Positions 17,154 through 24,543 of a DNA stretch of 64,000 bases are shown here, piece by piece (positions within the stretch are counted from its first letter, which is position 1; each line of letters begins with the position of its first letter). The stretch spans positions 62,001 through 126,000 of the forward strand of contig JAXJVH010000050.1 of NCBI GenBank assembly GCA_036308645.1, given 5' to 3'. The position numbers and the translations under genes were made by a program. The notes under the pieces are model-generated. The model had not been told where the DNA came from. It saw only the letters and a list, made by a program, of their open reading frames with translations, and searched no databases. The stretch comes from RUG11462 sp036308645 (GTDB taxonomy: Bacteria; Bacillota; Clostridia; Oscillospirales; Acutalibacteraceae).

Positions 17154-18202
17154 ATACCTGCCTCAATATAAGTTATTAAATCAGAAACATTTGTCTTTAA
17201 AAGTCTTGAATCCCCTATGTCATAAGGAATTACAAGATTAAGTGAGTTTCCGCTGCGTTTTTTATCGGATAAAGCAGGTTTGTAAAGTTCTTCTGAAGAA
17301 ATATTCGTTTTGGTAGGCAACTCGAATTTCTCTAAAATCTCTACGATTTTTTCAGCGCAAATATTACTGCACAAGCCTTTTTTTGCAGACGCTCTCGCTA
17401 TAATTGCCAGTCCTATAGCAACTGCACTGCCATGAGAAATTTCAAAATTACTGCAAAGTTCAACCGAGTGACCTATTGTGTGTCCGAGATTTAATTTTTG
17501 ACGTTCGCCTGAATCAAATTCATCTTTTTCAACAATATCTCTCTTCATTTTTATACATTCGGAAATAACATACTCAAGGTCAAAATTTTTACCTTTTTCA
17601 AGTAAATGATTAAAAAGTTCTTTATTTCCGATAACTGCGTATTTAATAACTTCAGCGCACCCGTCTGTAAAAATTTCAGGTTTTAGTGTGCTTAAAGTTG
17701 AATAGTCACATAGAACAAGTTTAGGCTGATAAAAAGCACCTACAAGATTTTTTCCCGATTTAATATCAATAGCGGTTTTTCCGCCGACCGAAGAATCAAC
17801 TGCCGCTAAAAGCGTAGTAGGAACTTGAATAAATTTAATACTGCGCAAATATGACGCTGAAACAAATCCAGCCAAATCCCCTACTACTCCGCCGCCGAGC
17901 GCAATTATTAAATCCGACTTTGTTATATGATTTTCTGCTAAAAATTCGCATATTTTAAGAAAGTTTTGTCCGTTTTTAGACTTTTCTCCGTTTTCGATGA
18001 CATACTTTAATACTTCAAAACCGCTGTTCTTCAATGAATTTTCAACGGTTTGCGAATACAAAGAATCAACTATATCATCGGTAATTATAACGGTTTTAAT
18101 AGGATTTAAAAAATCTTTAATATAGTTGCCGATATTTTTGATTAATCCGTCGCCGATAATCACTTTATAATTTCCGGAGGCTTTAACTTCAACTTCTGTC
18201 AT
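17150..18202 (-). CDS. aroB: 3-dehydroquinate synthase
   Basis: 350 residues. NAD- and metal-binding features are GEKSKNGQNF, the glycine-rich ALGGGVVGDLAGFVSASYLR, PTTLLAAVDSSVGGKTAID, and the metal ligand region LNLGHTIGHSVE. It cyclises DAHP to 3-dehydroquinate. It overlaps tyrA by one base and aroA by four. Nothing suggests the related 2-deoxy-scyllo-inosose synthases; the context settles the call. Confidence 0.97.
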   Translation of the reverse strand: MTEVEVKASGNYKVIIGDGLIKNIGNYIKDFLNPIKTVIITDDIVDSLYSQTVENSLKNSGFEVLKYVIENGEKSKNGQNFLKICEFLAENHITKSDLIIALGGGVVGDLAGFVSASYLRSIKFIQVPTTLLAAVDSSVGGKTAIDIKSGKNLVGAFYQPKLVLCDYSTLSTLKPEIFTDGCAEVIKYAVIGNKELFNHLLEKGKNFDLEYVISECIKMKRDIVEKDEFDSGERQKLNLGHTIGHSVELCSNFEISHGSAVAIGLAIIARASAKKGLCSNICAEKIVEILEKFELPTKTNISSEELYKPALSDKKRSGNSLNLVIPYDIGDSRLLKTNVSDLITYIEAGI

Positions 18203-19032
18203 TATCCGTCAACCTCCTCTTTGATTTTTCTGCCTTCATCAAGCAAACTATACATTTTATCTCTATCATCGCTTATAAGAGCGTTTTTATAATCGAAAAG
18301 ATTATCAATCAATACATCTAATTCTTTAATGATATTTTCCTTATTCTCAAAAAACAATTCTGTCCACATTTTAGGATTAAGCCAAGCAACGCGTGTTAAA
18401 TCTTTATAACTTCCGGCCGAAAAACCTTTATGAATTAAAGCCGTAGGACTTTTTATAAAAGCATTAGAAACTATATGAGGCATTTGTGAGGTAAATGCAA
18501 TCATTTCATCATGCTTTTCAGCGGTTGTTACAGAAAAACTTCCGAATTTGCATGGACTTAACAACTGCTTTGCAGTATCAAGCAATCCTATGTCATCATA
18601 TTTATCGGGAATAATAACCATAGGCGCATTTACAAATAAATCAGCATTACTATATTTGTAACCTGAATTATGTGTGCCTGCCATCGGGTGACCGCCGATA
18701 AATGTAAATCCGTATTTATTAGCAATAGAGAAACCAAATTCACAAACTAACTTTTTTGTACCGCAACAGTCAATCACAAATGCGTCTTTTCTAATAAATT
18801 CGGCATTATCTTTTAAATACTCAATGCAAGCGTCGGGATAAAGCGCAATTAAAATCAAATCACAGTTATTTATATTGCTCTTATCAAGAGTTTCATCAAC
18901 ATTATTTTCAAGTTTAGCAAATTCAAGTATTTTATTATCAATGTCATAAGCAAAAACAGTATGATTAGCCTTTTTATACGCTTTAACCATTGAGCCGCCG
19001 ATAAGCCCTAAACCAACTACTCCGACAATCAT
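18202..19032 (-). CDS. tyrA: Prephenate dehydrogenase
   Basis: 276 residues. A Rossmann fold starts at the N-terminus (VGVVGLGLIGGSM). IGGHPMAGTHNSGY carries the substrate-binding histidine, and PHIVSNAF with SAGSYKDLTRVA follows in the helical dimer domain. It oxidatively decarboxylates prephenate to 4-hydroxyphenylpyruvate for tyrosine. There is no C-terminal ACT domain, so tyrosine feedback is more likely at DAHP synthase or through the operon attenuator. Overlaps aroF by 4 bp and aroB by one. Confidence 0.95.
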   Translation of the reverse strand: MIVGVVGLGLIGGSMVKAYKKANHTVFAYDIDNKILEFAKLENNVDETLDKSNINNCDLILIALYPDACIEYLKDNAEFIRKDAFVIDCCGTKKLVCEFGFSIANKYGFTFIGGHPMAGTHNSGYKYSNADLFVNAPMVIIPDKYDDIGLLDTAKQLLSPCKFGSFSVTTAEKHDEMIAFTSQMPHIVSNAFIKSPTALIHKGFSAGSYKDLTRVAWLNPKMWTELFFENKENIIKELDVLIDNLFDYKNALISDDRDKMYSLLDEGRKIKEEVDG

Positions 19033-20033
19033 TCTTGAATAGCCTCTCTGACTTTCATAACTTTGCGTGCTACCCTGTCAAACTGCTCAGGCGTTAATGA
19101 CTGTGCGCCGTCGCAAAGAGCGCAAACAGGGTTGTTATGAACTTCTATCATAATACCGTCGGCACCGCAAGCGGCAGCAGCCAACGCCATAGGTTCTACC
19201 ATCCAGTTGATACCTGTTGCGTGTGAAGGGTCGACAACTACGGGCAAATGCGACAAAGATTTAAGCATAGGAACTGCTGATAAATCAAGCGTGTTTCTCG
19301 TTGCTGTTTCATAAGTCCTGATTCCACGCTCACAAAGAACGATATTTTCGTTGCCTTCAGACATAATGTATTCAGCGCTCATAAGAAATTCTTTAATAGT
19401 ATTAGCAAGACCGCGTTTTAAAAGAATAGGCTTGTTTGTTTTACCAAGTTCTTTTAAAAGGTCGAAATTCTGCATATTTCTTGCGCCGACCTGAATGAAA
19501 TCAACATCTTCGAATAAATCAATGTGATTAAGATTCATAATTTCAGTAACTATCGGCAGACCTGTTGCTTTTTTGGCTTCAAGAAGTAATTTTAATCCGT
19601 CATTACCAAGTCCCTGAAAATCGTAAGGTGAAGTTCTCGGCTTAAAAGCGCCGCCACGCAGAATATTAGCACCCGATGCTTTTACCTTTTCCGCTACTTC
19701 GATAATCTGCTCTTTTGATTCAACTGAACAAGGTCCTGCAATTAAAGCAAAGTTTCCGTCTCCGATTTTAACTCCGTTAACATCAATCACAGAGTTATCG
19801 GGATGAAATTTTCGGTTACATTTTTTAAACGGCTCTGAAACTCTCTTAACAGATTCTACGATATCAAGGCTTTTAACTAAATCAATATCAACCTTTCCCG
19901 TATCTCCGATAAGTCCCAAAACCGTATATTCGCTACCCTCGGATATATGAACATCAATATTCTGTTTTTTTAACCACCCGATAAGATGGTTCATTTGGTC
20001 TTCGGTTGTTCCTCTTTTTAATACTGCAATCAT
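19029..20033 (-). CDS. aroF: 3-deoxy-7-phosphoheptulonate synthase (DAHP synthase, type I-beta)
   Basis: 334 residues. An N-terminal ferredoxin-like regulatory domain (about 1-70) precedes the KDO8P/DAHP barrel with AGPCSVES, LRGGAFKPRTSPY and VDPSHATG. That layout matches the Thermotoga-type enzyme in which Tyr and Phe bind the N-terminal domain. It condenses PEP and erythrose-4-phosphate, the first step of the shikimate pathway. It is the first structural gene of the eight-gene operon, with AGGAG before the ATG, and is preceded by the aromatic leader peptide and attenuator. The operon lacks a shikimate kinase gene (aroK). Confidence 0.96.
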   Translation of the reverse strand: MIAVLKRGTTEDQMNHLIGWLKKQNIDVHISEGSEYTVLGLIGDTGKVDIDLVKSLDIVESVKRVSEPFKKCNRKFHPDNSVIDVNGVKIGDGNFALIAGPCSVESKEQIIEVAEKVKASGANILRGGAFKPRTSPYDFQGLGNDGLKLLLEAKKATGLPIVTEIMNLNHIDLFEDVDFIQVGARNMQNFDLLKELGKTNKPILLKRGLANTIKEFLMSAEYIMSEGNENIVLCERGIRTYETATRNTLDLSAVPMLKSLSHLPVVVDPSHATGINWMVEPMALAAAACGADGIMIEVHNNPVCALCDGAQSLTPEQFDRVARKVMKVREAIQE

Positions 20034-20050
20034 AACTTTTCTCCTTTTAC

Positions 20051-20084
20051 AAAAACAGCCTACACAGAAGTGACTGTGTAGGCT
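20051..20084 (-). terminator. Attenuator hairpin of the aro operon
   Basis: Perfect 11-bp stem (20074-20084 with 20057-20067), 6-nt loop, then GTTTTT on the minus strand. It sits between the leader-peptide stop and the aroF ribosome-binding site. A competing pairing is possible between UGUGU-U-GC inside the leader ORF (20130-20139) and the first arm (GC..ACACA), which would be the antiterminator. Confidence 0.85.
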
Positions 20085-20117
20085 AAAAATTTTAATCAGT
20101 TAATCGAGAAAACTTCA

Positions 20118-20216
20118 TTAAACTTTTTTGCAACACAAATCACTACTACTTTTGCTAAAAAAGTAATAGTTAAAAAAGTAAAAGTATGAAGTTGTGTAAG
20201 ATAATAACTTACTCAT
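20118..20216 (-). CDS. Aromatic leader peptide of the aro operon (attenuation)
   Basis: A 32-codon ORF, start ATG 20214-20216, stop TAA 20118-20120, preceded by AAAGG at a workable spacing. Its peptide has ten Tyr or Phe residues in positions 7-20; positions 11-20 read YFYFFNYYFF. Such a run in a short ORF between a consensus promoter and a terminator hairpin is the hallmark of a ribosome-stalling leader peptide, as in pheA/pheST leaders of enterobacteria. When charged tRNA-Tyr or tRNA-Phe is scarce, a stalled ribosome would leave downstream RNA free to block the terminator. The peptide itself probably has no other function. Too short for normal gene finders. Confidence 0.88.
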   Translation of the reverse strand: MSKLLSYTTSYFYFFNYYFFSKSSSDLCCKKV

Positions 20217-20244
20217 ATTAACTTACCTTTCGCGATTTTTTTGT

Positions 20245-20273
20245 ATTATACCATTATTATAGCGATTTGTCAA
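20245..20273 (-). promoter_or_regulatory. Sigma-A promoter of the aro operon
   Basis: Minus strand TTGACA (20268-20273), exactly 17 bp, TATAAT (20245-20250). Expected start near 20238, about 22 nt before the leader peptide ATG. Confidence 0.85.
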
Positions 20274-20343
20274 GAAAAATGTTATTTTTTTCAATATTTA
20301 AAATATTATCATAATTAATTTACATAAAAAATGTTGAAATTAC

Positions 20344-20372
20344 TTGAAATCAAAATAAAACTATATTATAAT
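20344..20372 (+). promoter_or_regulatory. Sigma-A promoter of the aminotransferase gene
   Basis: TTGAAA (20344-20349), 17-bp spacer, TATAAT (20367-20372), followed by GAAAGGGG before the ATG at 20402. It diverges from the aro promoter; the 70 bp between the two promoters are AT-rich and show no clear operator. Confidence 0.75.
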
Positions 20373-20401
20373 AAGTAAATTAAATGCGAAAGGGGTAGTT
20401 T

Positions 20402-21670
20402 ATGTTGTATTCGCAAATGACAAAAGAACAACTTTTGAAAGAAAAGGAAAAACTCTTGGGTGATTACGCTGAATTCAAATCACTCGGTTTAAAATTTGAT
20501 ATGTCTCGAGGTAAGCCGTCAAAGGCGCAACTCGACCTTTCAGATGACTTGCTTACTATGGTAAGCAAAGGAAACGCTGTTACCGAAAACGGTTTTGAAT
20601 GCAGAAACTACGGCGGTTTGGACGGTATTCCTGAAATGAAAGCCATTTTTGCCGATTTATTTGAATGTCCGCCTGAAGATGTGATTATCGGTGAAAACTC
20701 ATCATTACACATGATGTTCGATATTATTGCACAGGCAGTATCTCGAGGTCTTGACGGTGAAAAGCCTTGGCTTATGCAGGGTAAAGTTAAATTTTTATGC
20801 CCGTGTCCCGGATATGACAGACATTTTGCTATTACCGAGTATTTCGGCATTGAAAACATTCCTGTTCCGATGACTGAAAACGGTCCTGATATGAATATAG
20901 TTGAAGAACTTATAAAAGATCCTTTGGTTAAGGGTATCTGGTGTGTGCCTAAATACTCAAATCCTGACGGATATTCTTATTCTGATGAAACTATCATTAG
21001 ATTGGCTTCAATGAAACCTGCCGCTCCCGATTTCAGAATTATGTATGACAATGCTTATGCTGTTCATCATTTATACGATGACAGACAAGATAATGTTCTT
21101 TGCCTTTATAAAGAATGTATTAAACGAGGAACCGAAAACAGAGTACTCTATTTTATGTCTACATCTAAAATTACTCATCCGGGTTCAGGCGTCAGCGCTT
21201 TGTGTGCTTCTCACCATAATATTCAACTAATGAAATACAGAATGCAGTTCCAGACTATAGGACCCGATAAAATTAATCAGTTGCGCCATGTAAGATATTT
21301 AAAGAATACCGAAAATATTAAAGAAATTATGAGAAAACATGCCGATATTATGCGTCCTAAATTTGAAGCGGTATTAGATGAATTTGAAAATACATTAAAA
21401 CCTGTAGGAGTCGGAAGATGGACTAATCCAAACGGCGGTTATTTTATAAGTTTTTACGCTCCCGAGGGCTGCGCTAAAAGAACAGTTGAACTTTGCTTGG
21501 AAGCAGGCCTTGTAACCACTCCTGCGGGATCGGCTTATCCTTACGGAAAAGATCCAAAAGATTCACATATCAGAATTGCGCCGAGTTTTCCGCCGCTTGA
21601 CGAGTTAAAACAGGCTGTTAAACTCTTTTCGATATGTGCAAGACTTGCCGCATTGGAAAAACTTTTGTAA
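20402..21670 (+). CDS. Aspartate aminotransferase, type Ic-like (PLP-dependent)
   Basis: 422 residues. The N-terminus SLGLKFDMSRGKPSKAQLDLS and YGGLDGIPEMKAIFADL, the WCVPKYSNPDGYSYSD segment, YDNAYAVHHL, and the PLP lysine in STSKITHPGSGVS place it in the unusual class Ic aspartate aminotransferase group found in many Clostridia and actinobacteria. It should transfer the amino group between aspartate or other acidic and aromatic substrates and 2-oxoglutarate. It diverges from the aro operon and could supply the last transamination to Phe and Tyr; that is inference. Its own strong promoter makes it a single gene. Confidence 0.88.
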   Translation: MLYSQMTKEQLLKEKEKLLGDYAEFKSLGLKFDMSRGKPSKAQLDLSDDLLTMVSKGNAVTENGFECRNYGGLDGIPEMKAIFADLFECPPEDVIIGENSSLHMMFDIIAQAVSRGLDGEKPWLMQGKVKFLCPCPGYDRHFAITEYFGIENIPVPMTENGPDMNIVEELIKDPLVKGIWCVPKYSNPDGYSYSDETIIRLASMKPAAPDFRIMYDNAYAVHHLYDDRQDNVLCLYKECIKRGTENRVLYFMSTSKITHPGSGVSALCASHHNIQLMKYRMQFQTIGPDKINQLRHVRYLKNTENIKEIMRKHADIMRPKFEAVLDEFENTLKPVGVGRWTNPNGGYFISFYAPEGCAKRTVELCLEAGLVTTPAGSAYPYGKDPKDSHIRIAPSFPPLDELKQAVKLFSICARLAALEKLL

Positions 21671-21697
21671 AAAATTATAAATTTTTGTATATTATAT

Positions 21698-21726
21698 TTG
21701 ACTTTTCAATTATTTTAATATATAAT
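21698..21726 (+). promoter_or_regulatory. Sigma-A promoter of secD-secF
   Basis: TTGACT (21698-21703), 17-bp spacer, TATAAT (21721-21726), about 50 bp upstream of the secD start. Confidence 0.75.
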
Positions 21727-21778
21727 GTGTTGGTAACGCATAAATTTTGCATATTATTAAAAATTGGAGGACTTTTCA

Positions 21779-23161
21779 ATGAAAAAATCAAGAAGGTCAA
21801 CGTTTTTCATTGTTACTATTTTGATTATTGCCTTCACTTACCTGTCTTTTGCAGGTTTGTATACATATTACGGCGATAATAAAATAGTGTACGTAAAAGG
21901 CGTAAACGATATCCGTTGGGGTATTGATATTCAGGGTGGTGTTGAAGCGGTTTTCACGCCTGACATCAGCGCTGATAAAATAACTAACGATGATATGAAA
22001 AAAGCAGAAGAAATTATTAAAAGACGTCTTACTGCACAGAAAATTACAGACTCTGAAATCAACAGGGACGACGCTAATAAGCAAATTATCGTCCGTTTCC
22101 CATGGCAAAATGACGAAGAAGATTTCGATCCTGCCGATGCGGTTGAAGAATTAGGTCAGATGGCTGTACTCACTTTTAATGAAGGCGATGCTACTTCAAA
22201 AGGCGATCAGGTGCTTGAGGGTTCAAAAGATATTGAATCTGCATCTTTATCGGTTGAAAACGGCGAAAGCAAGGTAGCGCTTCAGCTTACTGCTCATGGT
22301 AAGGCTGCTTTTGAAACCGCTACAAGAGAAAACCTTAATCAAACCATTTCAATCTGGCTTGATGACGAATGTCTTTCTGCTCCTACCGTAAACAGTGTAA
22401 TTAGCGACGGCAGAGCAGTTATTGAGGGCGACTTTACTGCTGAAGAAGCAGAAAACCTTGCTAATACAATTAATGCCGGTTCTTTGCCTTTCGGCTTGTC
22501 GGTTGATAATTCCAAATTAAGTATTATTGCTCCGACGCTTGGTCAGTCGGCTCTTCAGGTTATGCTTTTAGCAGGTATCATTGCTTATGCGATCATTGTA
22601 ATTATGATGATACTTCTTTACAGAGCGCCGGGTGTGGTTGCCGCTTTGGCTATTACTTGTCAGATTGCAGGTATTTTCGCTTGTATTTCAGGCTTCTTAC
22701 CGTTCTTTGACAGTTTCACACTTACAATTCCGGGTCTTGCGGGTGTTATTCTTTCAATCGGTATGGGCGTTGACGCTAACGTTATTAACGCTGAACGTGT
22801 TAAAGACGAACTTAATTCAGGAAGAACTATAGACGGCTCGATTAAAACAGGCTTTAAGCGTGGATTCGGCGCTATTATCGACGGTAACGTAACCGTGGTA
22901 ATTGTATCTGTAATTCTTATGGGTGCGTTTGGACCTCCGGATTCTATATGGGCAAAAATCGTTAACAGCGTAATGTTTATGTTCGGTTCTTCAATTACCG
23001 GTTCTATTTATTCATTCGGCTATACACTTTTAATCGGTGCTATCTTCAATCTCCTTATCGGCGTTGCACTTTCAAAAGTTATGGTTAAGAGTCTCTCTTC
23101 ATTTAAGTGTTTGAGAAAACCTTGGTTCTTCGGAGGTAAGAAAAATGCAAAAAACGTTTGA
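21779..23161 (+). CDS. secD: Protein translocase subunit SecD
   Basis: 460 residues. One N-terminal membrane segment (about 10-32) with the conserved GIDIQGGVEAVF just after it, a periplasm-side P1 region of about 220 residues, then five membrane segments starting near residue 265. The late motif SIGMGVDANVINAERVKDEL (usually GMAVDANVLIFER) carries the key Asp of the proton-driven step. It works with SecF to pull secreted proteins across the membrane after SecA. The ATG at 21779 is chosen because GGAGG lies 8 nt before it; a TTG 15 bp upstream is on top of that site. Overlaps secF by 17 bp. Confidence 0.95.
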   Translation: MKKSRRSTFFIVTILIIAFTYLSFAGLYTYYGDNKIVYVKGVNDIRWGIDIQGGVEAVFTPDISADKITNDDMKKAEEIIKRRLTAQKITDSEINRDDANKQIIVRFPWQNDEEDFDPADAVEELGQMAVLTFNEGDATSKGDQVLEGSKDIESASLSVENGESKVALQLTAHGKAAFETATRENLNQTISIWLDDECLSAPTVNSVISDGRAVIEGDFTAEEAENLANTINAGSLPFGLSVDNSKLSIIAPTLGQSALQVMLLAGIIAYAIIVIMMILLYRAPGVVAALAITCQIAGIFACISGFLPFFDSFTLTIPGLAGVILSIGMGVDANVINAERVKDELNSGRTIDGSIKTGFKRGFGAIIDGNVTVVIVSVILMGAFGPPDSIWAKIVNSVMFMFGSSITGSIYSFGYTLLIGAIFNLLIGVALSKVMVKSLSSFKCLRKPWFFGGKKNAKNV

Positions 23162-24434
23162 TATTATAGGCAAATTTAAATTTGCAATAATTTTACCGAT
23201 TGTTGTTATAATAACAGGTATATTCTTTAATATTTTTGTAGGAGCAGACCTTGCAATAGAGTTTAGAGGCGGTACTGCCGTTACCTATTCCTATGAAGGT
23301 GAAATTGATTACGATAAAGTTAAAACTGCTGCCGAAAGTGCGCTTAAAAGTGTAAGTAACGAAACAAAACTTACTTATGAGTACACAGGAACACTTGACG
23401 CAGACGCAGTTGTATCCACTCTTTCGCAGGAAAGTTTTGAAGATATTTCATTTTCTGCCGACAACGGCACAAACGACGGTGTTGCCATTCTTGAAATTTC
23501 TGCCGTTGGCAAAAAGTTTTTAACGGAAGAGCAAATTTCTACAATTAATAATTCTTTAAAAACAAATTATTCTTCAAATTCGTTAACTTTAAAAACAAAA
23601 GCCGAAAACAGTTATAAAGACATAAAACTTGATGTTACAAGCAGTGCTGATTTGTCTTCGGGCGCTGAATCAATTAAATTAAACGCTATCGGTAATATTG
23701 CGCTTAATACTACTCAACTTGATAAAATTAAAACTAATCTTACCGAGGAGTTTAAAGACAACAGCATTGAGCAGGTTCAAGTAAATTCCGTTAGTGAGAG
23801 TTTCGGTTCTGCGTTCTTTGGGAAAGCAATTTTTGCAGTAATTCTTGCAAGTGCGCTTGTAATTATTTATGTTGCTTACAGATTTAGAAAAGTAGGCGGT
23901 TTTAAAGCAGGTATCACCGCTCTTGCCGCACTTGTTCACGATGTACTTTTTGTTTACTTTATTGATGTAATTTTCGGTATCACTATTGATACAAACTTTA
24001 TAGCGGTATTCCTTACAATTCTCGGTTATTCACTTAACGATACCATAGTTATTTATGACAGAATTCGTGAAAATTCCGCAATTTACAACAATAAATTATC
24101 AATCAGAGAAATTACTAATCTTTCTATCACACAGTCGCTCAAACGTACTTGTGTAACTTCACTTACAACATTTGCCGCTATTATCTCGGTAACAGTTGTA
24201 GCCGCTATTCAAGGACTTGATTCCATTCTTACTTTCTCAATTCCTATGTCGGTTGGTACTCTTTGCGGTACTTTCTCTTCCCTCTTTGTTGCAGGACCTC
24301 TTTATGTATTCTGGTGTGAACACAGCGAAAAGAAGTCGGATAAGAACAACGGTGATAAAAAAGAAACAGGCAAAAATACTGCTGATTATACAAATAAAAT
24401 CAATCCTAAAAAGAAAAAGAAAAGAGCATATTAA
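23145..24434 (+). CDS. secF: Protein translocase subunit SecF
   Basis: 429 residues, long for SecF (commonly about 300-320). One N-terminal membrane segment is followed by DLAIEFRGGTAVTYSY, the SecF signature. The extracytoplasmic loop before the second membrane segment (about 33-225) is roughly twice the normal size and appears to hold an extra alpha/beta unit. Then five membrane segments follow with LGYSLNDTIVIYDRIREN. The C-terminus is lysine-rich (about 35 residues). It starts inside the end of secD with GGAGGTAAG as ribosome-binding site, so the two are coupled. A strong terminator follows. Confidence 0.95.
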   Translation: MQKTFDIIGKFKFAIILPIVVIITGIFFNIFVGADLAIEFRGGTAVTYSYEGEIDYDKVKTAAESALKSVSNETKLTYEYTGTLDADAVVSTLSQESFEDISFSADNGTNDGVAILEISAVGKKFLTEEQISTINNSLKTNYSSNSLTLKTKAENSYKDIKLDVTSSADLSSGAESIKLNAIGNIALNTTQLDKIKTNLTEEFKDNSIEQVQVNSVSESFGSAFFGKAIFAVILASALVIIYVAYRFRKVGGFKAGITALAALVHDVLFVYFIDVIFGITIDTNFIAVFLTILGYSLNDTIVIYDRIRENSAIYNNKLSIREITNLSITQSLKRTCVTSLTTFAAIISVTVVAAIQGLDSILTFSIPMSVGTLCGTFSSLFVAGPLYVFWCEHSEKKSDKNNGDKKETGKNTADYTNKINPKKKKKRAY

Positions 24435-24444
24435 TTTGACTTTC

Positions 24445-24475
24445 AGACGTCGCAAAAATTTGCGACGTCTTTTTT
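24445..24475 (+). terminator. Terminator of secD-secF
   Basis: Perfect 12-bp arms AGACGTCGCAAA/TTTGCGACGTCT (24445-24456, 24459-24470) followed by five T. Confidence 0.9.
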
Positions 24476-24485
24476 ATTATAAAAC

Positions 24486-24514
24486 TTGAAGAAAGGCAGA
24501 TTTTGTGGTAAAAT
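24486..24514 (+). promoter_or_regulatory. Sigma-A promoter of polA
   Basis: TTGAAG (24486-24491), 17 bp, TAAAAT (24509-24514), 30 bp before the polA ATG. Confidence 0.65.
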
Positions 24515-24543
24515 ATTTTTAATAGTTTTTCGGAGGATTTATT

